Below, piece after piece: positions 1 through 11,159 of a stretch of DNA of 64,000 nt; position 1 is the first letter of the stretch, and each line of letters opens with the position of its first letter. The DNA is from Pegoplata infirma. Taxonomy: Eukaryota; Arthropoda; Insecta; Diptera; Anthomyiidae. The translations under genes and the position numbers were made by a program. The notes beneath the pieces are model-generated. The model searched no databases. It had not been told where the DNA came from and saw nothing but the letters and a program-made list of their open reading frames with translations. The stretch is taken from the NCBI GenBank assembly GCA_963921195.1, contig OY992537.1, forward strand, positions 80,861,287 to 80,925,286, written 5' to 3'.

Positions 1-26
1 TTTCATAACAATTTTATTATTTGCTT

Positions 27-1623
27 CCCAGCAGAAATAAATCGAGATTTTGGCGACACAGCATCTGTTTATAGCATACCGTAGCGCATCCAAAGAGCGC
101 TCTTAGGGATGCAGTAAAAGGAAGGGGAAAAATTTTTAATTTTTTTTTAAGATTTTTTATATAAAACTTATAATGTTTAATTATTTTTTGATAAAATTTC
201 ACACTTGCTTTCCTTTTTAATATTTTTAACACTTTTTGAATAAAAAACATGAGTTTTAGACAAAGACACATGATTTGACTGCATCATTAATCAGCGCTGC
301 AAAGAGCGCTTCAATCATAGCATCTTTGACCGCTGTTCCCAAAAAAAATCCCATAAAAAATGTGAAAATGAAAATTTCCGATATTTTTTTGATGTTCACT
401 TCCGATTTTTTTTTTCATTTTGTTTCACATAAATAAAGTTTTGTAAAGTAAAACGAATAAATTTTTTTGTTATATTTTTTTAAATTTTAGTTATTTGATT
501 TAAACTTTGAACAGACAAGGAAAAAATTCGAATTTTATTTAAAATTCAGAAGGTATTTGAAATAAATTTTTTGTTTAAATAAAATTCTCAAAAACATTTG
601 AATTTTATTATTTCCAAAAATAAAATTCTCCAAAAAAAAAAAAGAATTTTATTTTTGGTTTGAATTTTATTTTTGAATTTTATTTTTGGTTTAATTTTAT
701 TTTAGGTTTGAATATTTATTTGTTCAAAATATATTTGTTATTATGGAAATAAAATTCTTTTTTTTTATTAATAAAATTCTTTAAAGAATTTTAAATAAAA
801 TTTTTTTGAATTTTATTTCTTCTAAGAATTTAAAATAAAATTTTTAAGAATTATATTTAAAATTCTTTCTTGAATTTTTTGAAAAATTCAAAATTGAATT
901 TTATCAATAACGAATTTTAAATTTTATTGTTTTTCCTTGTCTGACTTTGAATGAACCCGTAAACAAACACCAAACTCGATTTCATGTGATTCGAAAAATA
1001 TCATGTGATTTGAAAAGTTTTGAAAGACATAACAGAGGCCTTTAACACATTTTAAATGATGATAAATAGGCCAACCAAAAAACAGCCAATGCTTATTTGT
1101 TATTTCGATGAATAAACCGATTTGGATTAAACACAAACTCTAATCACGAAAAAACAGAAAAACTAAGATACATTTGTTATAACTTCTTTTGAATATTTTT
1201 TCATTTATTGGTAAATTTTTTGTTTTTTATCTCATTTTTACATTTTAATTTTAGAACTTTAATTTTAGAAAATACAAATTTTATTACAAAATCAGCGCTA
1301 AAAAGATACATGAATTTACAGCATCTTTATTCTGCTTAAATCAGCTCTACAAAGATACATGAATTCACTGCATCTTTAATCTGCTTAAATCAGCGCTAAA
1401 AAGATACATGAATTTACAGCATCTTTATTCTGCTTAAATCAGCGCTCTAAAGACACGTGATTTCAGTGCATCTAAAGAGCGCTGTTTCTGTGTATCCAAC
1501 TAGCGCTCTAAAGTGGGACATCGCCTTAGAGAATCATGCATGAATTCAGCGCAATTGGATGCGCTCCTTTACTCAAGTTCCCCTTCCAAAAGCTGCTGAA
1601 CGTTCAGCAAAATTTCTGCTGGG
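27..1623. mobile_element. TIR DNA element, copy 1 (long form), CCCAGCAGAAAT family
   Basis: Starts CCCAGCAGAAATAAATCG and ends AATTTCTGCTGGG, giving terminal inverted repeats of about 12 bp. The 5' third matches copies 2 and 3 base for base apart from a few changes. It differs from them by a hAT MITE (512-943) and about 340 bp (952-1290) that the other copies lack. The right third holds about 60-bp direct repeats (CAGCATCTTTATTCTGCTTA) and many AGCGCT palindromes. No transposase. No target duplication is clear, so the superfamily is unknown. Confidence 0.8.
504..951. mobile_element. hAT-type MITE with perfect 8-bp target duplication
   Basis: The element is 512-943: CAGACAAGGAAAAA at the left and its reverse complement at the right. 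It is bounded by ACTTTGAA at 504-511 and 944-951. The CAG terminus plus an 8-bp duplication is the hAT signature. The interior is almost wholly AATTTTATTT / AAATAAAATT words. It is non-coding. It inserted into TIR copy 1, so it is younger than that copy. Confidence 0.92.
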
Positions 1624-2429
1624 CCCAGCAGAAATAAATCGAGATTTTGGCGTCACAGCATCTGTTTATAGCATACCGTAGCGCATCCAAAGAGCGCTCT
1701 TAGGGATGCAGTAAAAGGAAGGGGAAAAAATTTTAATTTTTTTTAAGATTTTTTATATAAAACTTATAATGTGTAATTATTTTTTGATAAAATTTCACAT
1801 TTGCTTTCCTTTTTAATATTTTTAACACTTTTTGAATAAAAAAACATGAGTTTTAGACAAAGACACATGATTTGACTGCATCATTATTGCGCATTAATCA
1901 GCGCTGCAAAGAGCGCTTCAATCATAGCATCTTTGACCGCTGTTCCCAAAAAAAATCCCATAAAAAATGTGAAAATGAAAATTTCCGATATTTTTTTGAT
2001 GTTCACTTCCGATTTTTTTTTTTCATTTTGTTTCACATAAATAAAGTTTTGTAAAGTAAAACGAATGAATTTTTTTGTTATATTTTTTTTAAATTTTAGT
2101 TATTTGATTTCAACTTTGAATTTACAGCATCTTTATTCTGCTTAAATCAGCTCTACAAAGATACATGAATTCACTGCATCTTTAATCTGCTTAAATCAGC
2201 GCTAAAAAGATACATGAATTTACAGCATCTTTATTCTGCTTAAATCAGCGCTCTAAAGACACGTGATTTCAGTGCATCTAAAGAGCGCTGTTTCTGTGTA
2301 TCCAACTAGCGCTCTAAAGTGGGACATCGCCTTAGGGAATCATGCATGAATTCAGCGCAATTGGATGCGCTCCTTTACTCAAGTTCCCCTTCCAAAAGCT
2401 GCTGAACGTTCAGCAAAATTTCTGCTGGG
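1624..2429. mobile_element. TIR DNA element, copy 2 (short form), abutting copy 1
   Basis: 806 bp with the same CCCAGCAGAAAT termini as copy 1 and nearly identical to the copy at 22042-22846. Its first base follows the last base of copy 1 directly (junction GGGCCC), in the same orientation. A small ORF at 1872-2054 is repeat sequence and not a gene. Non-autonomous. Confidence 0.85.
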
Positions 2430-2444
2430 TTGTATTTCTTTGTT

Positions 2445-2640
2445 TTAAAGTTGCGAATGAGCAATATTAATTGCATAAATATTCGTCATACGCTCTGTTG
2501 ACACAAGAAAATACAAGCAAATTACAAAATTGTTATGAAATTTAAAATTCAAATGCGATTTTCTCGAAAAAAACGAAAAATACATTTCTGATTTTTTTTG
2601 TGTGGATGGACAAACATCTAAACTTTAAAAAAAAAAATTA
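2445..2640. repeat. Dispersed repeat, copy 1 of 3
   Basis: Contains TGTGTGGATGGACAAACATC. The same stretch recurs reversed near 42460-42500 and in diverged form near 49865-49995, which also shares the 'GCGAATGAG...GTTGACACAA' part. It looks like the end of an anonymous repeat; boundaries are uncertain. Confidence 0.5.
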
Positions 2641-3119
2641 AAAAAAAGAAAAAAAAGTGGCCGGATTTTTGATAAATTGACTTTTTTAAAAAATGGAAAA
2701 TTTCAGAACGGGTTCTGAAAATTTTTCTTGGAAAAAAAATTTATTCGATAGCCCATACAAAACTATACAAGAATGTAAATTTTTTAGATTGTGGTGCATT
2801 TCGTTTTTATGTGATAAATATTTAATCAAGGCAACTCGCCACAAATTTGACCATTTTTCCAATATTTGACCACGCCTCCTAAGCCCAGTTTTTGAAAAAT
2901 TGAAAAACCGAAAACGCAATTTTCTAAGTTCCATGTAGGGCTATCCATACAAGCTATTCAGAAGTTTATGGTACACGTGTTTTTTTTCGCTGGACATTTG
3001 GTGTGGAATGCCTCATATATCTGCTTTGATGAGAATTTTTTTACAAAATTCGGATGCTTATATGAATTAAACCAAAAAAAAGGACATTTTGAACCTCCTT
3101 ATAGTGTCCTGACGGTATC
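2641..3119. other. AT-rich stretch without a recognisable feature
   Basis: No protein homology seen on either strand. A minus-strand ORF at 2686-2934 has low-complexity composition and no motif. The 'GTGGAATGCCTCATATA' piece near 3001 resembles the terminus of the TA-flanked element at 17680. Confidence 0.4.
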
Positions 3120-3620
3120 CCTTGCAAAAGTTAGGTAAATTTTTTGGGAATTCGAATAAAAAAATATGAATACGCTTTTCCAATATTAAAAAAAAATTGT
3201 ATAAGAGGCGTATGATTAATATTTCAATTGCCTTTAAACAACAATCATACGCAACGGTGCACTGTAGTTTATTTTTATTAATTTGGCTATTTAATTAATA
3301 GGTACTGGGCCGATTGCAGCGAAATTCAAACCGGTTATAGCTAAAGTAAATTCGAGCTAAAATTTGGACGCTGGACGCATGTCCAATAAGGGCACCACCA
3401 GGGGCCCCTAAAGTGGACATGTTTAGTATACAAAAATTTAAATTGTTTTAAAATCACCAACTTTAAATGCGTGTAAAAAAATGTAACGCAAAACTAAAAA
3501 AAAAATCCCTGATCGTTTTGTGATCTAAAATGTCAACACTATTTATTTGCTTTTGATCTCATTCCACTTTGGAAAAATCGATTTTGTATTACTGTGTTAT
3601 TGTTGTTTATAGTTAACCTC
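3120..3620. repeat. Dispersed repeat shared with 15.1 kb and 18.9 kb
   Basis: The first part (GAATTCGAATAAAAAA, 3148-3190) matches 15189-15240. The later part matches 18900-19145 in shared words: CAATCATACGC / GCGTATGATTG, AAAATGTCAACA, and ATTTGCTTTTG before ATCTCATTCC. Probably two old repeat families. Ends not resolved. Confidence 0.5.
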
Positions 3621-4684
3621 ATACGAAATAAAACAAAAAAGTTAAATTTGTAATTTTATTATTTATTTTTGTCTTCTAATAATTCGGCCAGACTCTCTCA
3701 ACATCATCAGAGGTATATATAAATATATAACACAACTTAAAAATCCTTTACTTCCTCACTGTTGCAATTCTAAGTCAGAATCATCAATTTAAAGACAAAG
3801 AAAATGATTTTTTATTTAGTTCTTAATCTCCAACGAATGCATTAAAAAATAGATAAAAAATAACATTGAAATTATTTTGAGTAGGTTTATTCTAGCTCGA
3901 GCTCATTATTTCCTTTACTAATTAAATCTATGATATTTTCATAATATAATTTAAAAAAAAAAAAATTTTCTGTTTTAAATTTATTTATTTTAGACGTTTT
4001 TGAAAGACTTTCAAGGGAAACTTTAAATATTTATAAAAGAGGCGATTTTAAGGTTGGGTGTCACGGCTTATCGTCCATATCAGTGTTTAAAAATGTTGTT
4101 GCCCCCTTATAAAACAGTTTGGACCTTCGGGAAAATTCCTATAACTTCCAAACATACAGGAATATCTTCAAGAGCAAAAATACGTATCGTCTTAAATTTA
4201 TTAAAGTATATTAATTTGTATTCATATGGATATCGTAGGTCTATCTATCTGTCTTCACATAAATACCTTCCAAAGTTTACCCATTTTCGCAAAAAAAAAA
4301 TTTTGGCGAAGACGAATTTTTAAAAGATTATGCCTCTGTTGGAAAGTCATTAGAAACCTTTCTTCTTATATGAAAAGATCATATAGTTTCTGAAGAAAAC
4401 ATTTCTGAAAAATAAAAAAACTATTTTCGCCATTTTTTGATGCATTTTTTAACTGTATGTTAGTGCAGTGTAGAGAGAAATGTATGTTAAAGTGTAAGTG
4501 CATGTTAAAGTTATTCATATTTTCTTACTTGAATTTCCAATAAATTAACTTAACTTTTGCAAGAAATCCGGACTCGATGCCATCAAGGATTCCATCAGGA
4601 CATTATAAGGAAGTTAAAAATGTTATTTTTTTGGTTACATCCTTATAAGTATCAGAATGTCCTGTTTAAAGCACGTATGTAAAG
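3621..4684. other. No gene; left-end fragment of the B-type foldback repeat at 3878-3990
   Basis: 3878-3990 carries TGAGTAGGTTTATTCTAGCT, the arm sequence of the palindromes at 4.9 and 34.9 kb, without its partner arm. The rest is anonymous. An ORF at 4054-4323 (89 aa) has no recognisable motif and ends in a poly-A-derived lysine run; I do not call it a gene. Confidence 0.45.
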
Positions 4685-5435
4685 TAGAACCTGTGGTTAA
4701 AATCCAAAATCCATTGAGTATATCCAAAAATATTTGCAAAAGAAATCAACGTTTTGAACCAAATGTTCAAATTTTTTTTTACATTTTTTTGTAATAATTT
4801 TTATGATTCAAATTCTGTTTAATTTTTATTAAAAAATAAATTTTTTTTTTTGACCTTTAAAATAGTATCATATTTTGAGTAGGTTTATTCTAGCTCAAGG
4901 TCATTATTTCCTTTACTAATATACTAAAATAATGATATTCTCATAGAATAATTTTCAGGAAAATTATTTTTTTGTTTTTAATTTATTTATGTTGGTCATT
5001 TTTTGCAAGACTTAATCGACACGTGTTTCGGGATTTGTCAGATCCCATTGTCAAGATTATTTAGCAAAAATAAAAACCATATACTACAAGTAGCAAAGGG
5101 TCTAAAATATTAATATATATTCGACTCTACTAATTGTTTTGAAAGTTATTCTATGAGAATATCATAGTTTAATTAGTAAAGGAAATAATGACCTCGATCT
5201 AGAATAAATCTACTAAAAAAAAAATGTGTTTTTTTTATTATGTTTTCCTAAAGTAGCTTTGCCTCTTTAATACGAACTAGACATCAGAAAAATTTTATAA
5301 AGTCCTTCTCTATATAGGCATTTTTAATTTTTGTGGACCAAGCCATAAACACCGTTTTTTTTTTTCCTTAGCAAATATTTCTGAACATACTCATTGGATT
5401 TCGGATTTTAAGCCCAGGTTCTCTTTATTGCAGTA
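4685..5435. repeat. Foldback repeat (A type) with a second foldback inside
   Basis: The left arm (AACCTGTGGTTAAAATCCAA, 4690-4745) is mirrored at 5363-5430 (GGATTTCGGATTTTAAGCCC). A related foldback lies at 54240-54600 and a fragment at 28040-28150. Non-coding. The B-type foldback sits between the arms. Confidence 0.6.
4862..5217. repeat. B-type foldback repeat, short copy
   Basis: Arms: TGAGTAGGTTTATTCTAGCT at 4876 and its complement ending near 5214. CATTATTTCCTTTACTAAT and ATGATATTCTCATAGAATAA are mirrored as well. The centre carries GACTTAATCGACACGTGTTT, which is also in the long copy at 34850-36140. Non-coding. Confidence 0.7.
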
Positions 5436-6340
5436 TTTTTTGCATCTCTGCTTTGAATAGGAAATTTCTTACACAATTATGACACTTAAGTATTAAACCG
5501 AAAAAATCACCTTTTGAGGCTTGGTCCATTAATTCTTTTCTTAACAACACATCCAAATTCCATGAAATTTGAGAGTTACACCAGGGAGACTTCACTTGTA
5601 AGTCATAAAAAAAATTCGTTTATTGCTAACAATCTTTTGAAAAATTATGCCCCTAATATACACAAAAACCAAAAATATTAGTGCATACACATTTTAATTC
5701 TAGGGCCACAGTTGTTCATAGATTTACAATAAATTAAATCTTAACCACAACAGTAGACGTATGTTATTTTAAGTGGTTTTATAAGAATAAAATAAATCTT
5801 TTTTACCAACAGAATGTGCGAGATAAAACTACAGAAAAACCAAATACATTTATAAAAAAATAAAATTGAATTAAATAAAGAATAGTTGAAATATAAAGGG
5901 AAAAATTAGAAAACAATTAAAGTGGCACAGGAATCTCAATAAAGAAGAATATTTTTTTTTTCAGTTTATATTTAAGCTAGATTTTAAAAGTATTTTTTCT
6001 AACAACTGTAATTTGTTTGCGTTTAAGAGTAAACAGTTTAAAAAAAAAAATGATGGATTATAGATAGTTTAAAGTATAGCTTACGGAAAAAACCCCGGAC
6101 ATCCGAGGAGACCGCGTTGAGTTTAGGTTTAGACCGGGTTTACTCTAGTTTACCAGAAATTCTTAAAAAGGGAAAATAATTTTAAAAAATTTTTGAAAAT
6201 TTTCTTAATAGCGGACTTATTTTCTTTTATTTTTTCGAGGAAAGAATTGCTTAAAAATTATCTTTTTATTTTGGTGAAAAAAAAAATCCCCAAATTTTTT
6301 TTTTTTTTGTAAAAAATAGGTTTGTACTTTTAAAAATATC
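5436..6340. other. No gene; fragment of a MITE end at about 5500-5605
   Basis: 5550-5600 (CACCAGGGAGACTTCACTTG) matches the right terminus of the MITE at 6744-7307 without a left end. 6085-6135 is a locally GC-richer patch (CCGGACATCCGAGGAGACCG) that I cannot assign. The rest is AT-rich and anonymous. Confidence 0.45.
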
Positions 6341-7327
6341 ACTCTGTGTCCAATTCTATTCACAAATGCCAACCAGCAGCCAATTTAAAGCATTTTGTAT
6401 ATTTAGGTTATGTGGAATGTACCAAAATTATCGAGGTGTTCTTACATTTTCGTTCATAACTTTTGAACCGCTAAATAGATTTTGCTTAAATGCAATACCA
6501 AACTACTTAGGACAACAACAAGTAAATGTGCTAAGTCTTAGTCAACATATATGACTAAGACTAATACTAATACTTTGGCAGTGATCTCCATTTCCGCAGA
6601 CGGACAGACGTACAGACGGACATAGCTAGAATGTCTTAGAATCGATCACTGATCAATAATATATATACTTTATGGGGTCACAGATATATATTTCGATGAG
6701 TTACAAACGGCATGACAAACTCATACATATCCACTATCACTAACAAGGGATGTCTCCCTAGTGTCACCTGCGGATCTTTATGGAATTGGTTTTATTTCGT
6801 AGATCAGAAAAAATTCTTATTTAGGGGGTAAAAAAGAGGGGGGAAGACAAGGCCATTTTTCAGTTTTTTTTTCGTTTATCTCCTATATTATGCAAAGAAA
6901 CCTATTCATGTTACATACCAAATGAAAGGTCTTTGGAAAATCTATCTACGTGTGCTAAGAACGTGTCCAAAAATGCACAAATTTTCATCACATTAAGTAA
7001 AATACCAATATGTTAGGACAAGGAAGGATAAGTCGAAATATATTAACTTCTTTGGCCCATTGTTAGCACCACGAGATAGATATTTTTAATACCTTTAGTC
7101 TGATACCACACATGCCTATATTAATTTTGTTTATATAGGCGTAAATCGTAAAAAAGTGAAAAAGGTCAATTTCCTCCCATAAAAATCGACCCCCCTAAAA
7201 ATGAGCTTGGGCCGCTAAAAAAAATACGTGTCGAATTAATTTTCGTTCTTAACAACATATCCAAATTTCATGAAGATCGGAGGGTGACACCAGGGAGACT
7301 TCCCTTTTAAGTGAAGGGTATAAAAAC
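6341..7327 (+). mobile_element. DINE-1/Helentron-like element A, interrupted by a MITE
   Basis: Carries the hallmark block: GACGGACAGACG microsatellite remnant (about 6598-6625), CACTGATCAATAATATATA, TTTATGGGGTC, TTTCGATGAGTTACAAACGG, then a terminal hairpin ending GTGAAGGGTATAAAA. The upstream half matches element D2 (AACCAGCAGCC, TTACATTTTCGTTCATAA). No coding capacity. The terminal hairpin is split by the insertion at 6744-7307. Confidence 0.75.
6741..7310. mobile_element. Harbinger-like MITE with TAA duplication
   Basis: The element is 6744-7307, flanked by TAA at 6741-6743 and 7308-7310. The ends match over about 40 bp: CAAGGGATGTCTCCCTAGTG at the left and AAAGGGAAGTCTCCCTGGTG as the complement of the right. 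A 3-bp TAA duplication is typical of PIF/Harbinger. No transposase. Confidence 0.8.
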
Positions 7328-7721
7328 AATATTTTTTGAAGAAAAATTTTTTTGTGAAAAAAAATATTTGAAGGGTTTACTGCAAAAAATTGATAAGCAA
7401 CATTTAATTTTTTGGTGTTTTTCGCCTTCTACTGAAGTTCCATTGACAAATTTTTGGCAGAAGTCTGGCTTAAACCCTTCGTACAAGTATCTTGAGAATG
7501 AAAGTTCTGCAAAAGTTATATTTTCTACATTATTTCAAACGTGTTGAGGCAAAAACCATCATAAAATGAAATGCTGCTTATCGAGTTTTTACAACAAGCC
7601 CTTCATTTGATGAAAAAAATGTGTTTATAATAAAGAAAAAAATTGTTGAAAAAAAATTTATAAAAAAAAAAATTAAGAAAAAAATTTTGATAAAAAAATT
7701 CTTAAAAATATTGTGAAAAAA
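7328..7721. other. AT-rich spacer, no gene
   Basis: A 78-aa ORF (7311-7547) begins inside the preceding DINE terminus and shows no motif. 7600-7720 is A-rich with GATAAAAAAATT-type words like those that trail DINE elements elsewhere here. Confidence 0.4.
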
Positions 7722-8672
7722 AAGTGAGAGTACTACATTCGGCTGTGCCGAATCTTTTATACCCTCCAACATGTAAAAAAAATTGACATGGGCATTTTTT
7801 AGAGATGGGGTGGCAAGGTGGAGAAAGGGGTCTGTGAACTGGGGGGACTCCTGGGCCCTCATGGTAATTGTTTACAAGTTCACTTTTGTTTGCTTTGTAC
7901 ACTGAAGTATTATGGTTTTATAATTATTTAAACAATTTTTTTTACCCACGCCTTTAAAAGAGGGGAGGGAAAAAAACAAAATTTTTTAATCCCCTGGGTT
8001 CATGCGCAGGGACTTCTGCGAACATACAAATGTTTCTTTTGTTTCACAAAAATACAAAAAAAAAGTCAAAAAAATTGGCATTTTTAGGAGGTTGGTTTAG
8101 TTCTTCAAGGGGGAACTTTTTTCCGCCTGGTCCGATTTGGCCTATTTCCGAATATAACCTGCCTAGGACCATAAGACATATTTATGCCAAACTCGAGGGG
8201 TCTATCTCTTTTATTTTGGACTGCATCGTGTTAACTACAGAGGGACAGACGGACGGACAGACATGTTTTAGAATCGATAACTGACCAATAAAATTTATAC
8301 TTTATGTGGTCCCCGATCCATATTTCGATGCGTTACACACGGAATGACAAAGTGAGTATACCCCCATACTGTAGTTGGAGGGTATAAAATTTATTGGAAA
8401 AAAATTTTATGAAAAAAATTTAAAAATATATGAAAATATGAAAAAAAAATTAAAATTTTTTTTTTTTAAATTTTTTTTTTTTGTTTTGAAAAATAATTAT
8501 GTCGTGTTTTACTCACCAGCTGGTGAGCACCCATTTTATTCACCAGCAGGTGAATTATTATCCACGTTAAAAATCGAAGTTATAAATCTTTTTAGTTTTA
8601 ACAAAATAAAAAAACAATTCTTTTTTTTTCCATCGGTAGCTTATATAGTCAAACTGAGGGTGCTTCCTGCAT
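7722..8672 (+). mobile_element. DINE-1/Helentron-like element B, complete with 3' tail
   Basis: 5' head AGTGAGAG...TTCGGCTGTGCCGAA (hairpin 7738-7752) and TATACCCTCCAACATG. Then the body, the GGACAGACGGACGGACAGAC block (about 8232-8255), TTTATGTGGTCCCCGATCC, and the hairpin TACCCCCATACTGTAGTTGG ending GGGTATAAAA at 8389. Next come an A-rich tract, two hairpins (8512-8527 CTCACCAGCTGGTGAG; 8539-8554 TTCACCAGCAGGTGAA) and the CAAACTGAGGGTGCTTCCTG tail. Non-coding; ORFs on both strands are repeat sequence. Confidence 0.8.
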
Positions 8673-8675
8673 AAT

Positions 8676-9470
8676 TTTTTTCGAAGTTAACGCCAGTTTT
8701 CGCGATATTCGCTATTAAAAATTGTAAAACTAAAGTGCAACAAAAATTCCATTTGTATGCTTTTGGAATAGTTTTTAAATATCAATTTTGAAAATGCATT
8801 GATTTGTTTTTCGCGAAAAAAAAAATAAATTCCGCAAAAAAAATTATTTTCGAAAAATTTTGTGTCTGTAAGATATCGAATGCTACACATTTTCATACAT
8901 TAAAAAAAAATTTAAAAAGAATTTCGCGAAAAAAATTTCCGCGAAAAAAATTTCCGCGAACAAAATTTACAGTGCTATTTTTTTTTTGTATATTCAATAG
9001 CGTATGATTCAATTCAGCAATTGTCTAAATAATATAAAAAAAAATATTTTTTACTTAAAAATAAAAAAAAATTTAATCGCGAATATCGCTAATACTTGAG
9101 CTAACTTTGAAAAAAACTGATATAACAATGGGATTTAGTGTACACGAACTTGCTTTACCAGATGGATGTCATAAACTCAAATCAAACTAAAAATAATTGT
9201 AGTTAACCAATTTTTTCCCGAAAAAAAGATTTTTTGGGAACAAAAAATATTTTTCGCGAAAAAATATACAGTATTATGCTTGGTTGTATTAATTTAACAG
9301 AGTTGAATGGTTTTAAATTGAAAAATTATTGCAAAAGTTGAAAGTATCATTTTTATTGTACATGAGCATAAAAATTTTAAATAGCGAATATCGCGAATAC
9401 GAGCGCTAATTTCGAAAAACGGCTAGCACCATTAAATTCAGCGTACTCGAATTAACTTAGCCCGTAGGGT
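8676..9470. repeat. Inverted repeats rich in TCGCGA / CCGCGAA
   Basis: TTTTCGCGATATTCGCTATT (8697) is mirrored by AATCGCGAATATCGCTAAT (9077), and a second half-copy follows at 9380-9410. Between them TTTCGCGAAAAAAATTTCCG-type words recur (8808, 8925-8960, 9253). Probably a degraded foldback element with a duplicated right arm. No protein homology. Confidence 0.55.
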
Positions 9471-10270
9471 GCCCAGCTTGTTAAAAAAATAAAGTGTCAA
9501 TTTCTATCACAGTGAAATTTTTTAAAAACGATTTTTTGTCATTTTACAAGGCTTTAATAAGATTTGGAAACCAATCGCAAATTTGGTTATTATTCCACCG
9601 ACCAAGCCTAATTTGGACTTATAATTTAATGTATTTGTTTACATCGTTATACATTATTCAACGTTATGTATACTTTAAATAAATACATATTTTATTAAAT
9701 AAACGAGCTAATGTGAAGTGTTTGTAAAACTTGAATATCTTGTTATATAGTTTTTTTTAAACAAACTTTTTGCTTGTAAAAATATTTTAAAAATTATTTA
9801 CCTTTGAAGATATTCACATATTTTCGTATTAAATTCTAAAACTAAATTGCTTTCTATGACAGACCTCCTCAGTTTTATTTATATGAGTCCATTCACATTG
9901 TTGGACAATTTTTTACAAGATCCTTAAAACATAAAACCAAATCATGGGATTAAATTGACACCATGTTTAGTTTTTTTTTATTTTCAAATTTTAGCAATTT
10001 TGTCTTTAAAGTTATACCACATACTGATTAGCAATCGTTTAAAGTCGTGAAATGTCTCACATACGCATATTTCTTTGCATATGAAACTGTGTGTATAAAA
10101 ATAAAAAAATAAAATATAATTTTGTTAGTTTATTTTAATAAATCCTTTTGGGGTATAACTTATATAAAATTTTTATTAGAATATTTTATACATAATCCTT
10201 TCATACTAGTACCTACATATACGAACAGTGGGACAAAAATATTACAATCTATTAGAGTTTCTTTTGGAAT
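9471..10270. other. AT-rich, no recognised feature
   Basis: Apart from a short anonymous ORF (9494-9682) I see no motif, inverted repeat or copy elsewhere in the window. Confidence 0.4.
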
Positions 10271-11010
10271 TTTTTTTTAACATGATAAGGTTTTTAGGCT
10301 GGTGCTTAATTTTAAAAGTGACGCCACCTCAGTTTGACTAGATAACACATTGATACAAAAAAACAATGAAACATAAATACCTGGGACGCGATACTTTTTT
10401 TCTAGTAGGTATTGTCGAGTACAACAAGACTCTGTCCTTAAAAAGTGCGAAATACCTCCAAAATCTTGAACCACATGCAAAAACCAGTTTTTTGTACTTT
10501 TTACACTTATAAGCCTGTAACATTGTTGAATATTGACCGATTTTGAATTTCTCGATTATATTAGAAAGACGAAACTTAGATGATGTGAACATGATATTTA
10601 AGCTATAATTAGACAACTGTGCATATTTCTCTCTAGCAAACTCAATTAAAAAAAAAAAAACTTTCTTTATTACACATTTTTATACCCTCCAACTACAGTA
10701 TGGGGGTATACTCACTTTGTTAATTCGTTTGTAACGCATCGAAATATCGGTCGGGGACCCAATAAAGTATATATATTATTGATCTCTGAATGTCCGCCTG
10801 CCTGTAGATGGCACGATGCAGTCCAAAATAAAAGAGCTAGCCTCCTGAATTTTGGCACGAATATGTCTTATGGCATATTCTAGGCAGGTTAAGTTCGTAA
10901 ATGGGCGAAATCGGACCAGGGGGAAAAAATTATCCTTTTAAGGAACTAAACCAACCTTTGGAAAAAATGTTTTTTTTACGTATTTTTTATATTTTTGTTA
11001 AACAAAGTGG
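10271..11010 (-). mobile_element. DINE-1/Helentron-like element C, reverse
   Basis: The tail is read first (ACATGATAAGGTTTTTAGGC, then CGCCACCTCAGTTTGACTAG at 10320-10345). The terminal hairpin TATACCCTCC...GGGGGTATA is at 10681-10710. Then come the complements of the conserved block (CGCATCGAAATATCGGTC; GTCCGCCTGCCTG) and GGACCAGGGGGAAAAAATTA. 10346-10670 does not match the usual hairpin/array module. Confidence 0.7.
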
Positions 11011-11159
11011 AGCAACAAAAAAATTTAAAAATTTGGCTTAACTTAAGATTTCGTCCTGAAAAAGGCAAACAAAAATTTAAAATTTCTCTAAACTTTAAAT
11101 TTTGCTGGAAATTTTTAAAGATTTTTGAAATTTTAGTTTTTGATTTTTTTTGTATAAAT

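Noticed and set aside
4054..4323. 89-aa plus-strand ORF as a host gene
   Set aside because: No recognisable domain, low complexity at the C-terminus, no splice or promoter evidence, and flanked by repeat fragments.
6085..6135. GC-richer patch as an exon
   Set aside because: Only about 50 bp; no open frame continuing beyond it and no homology recognised.
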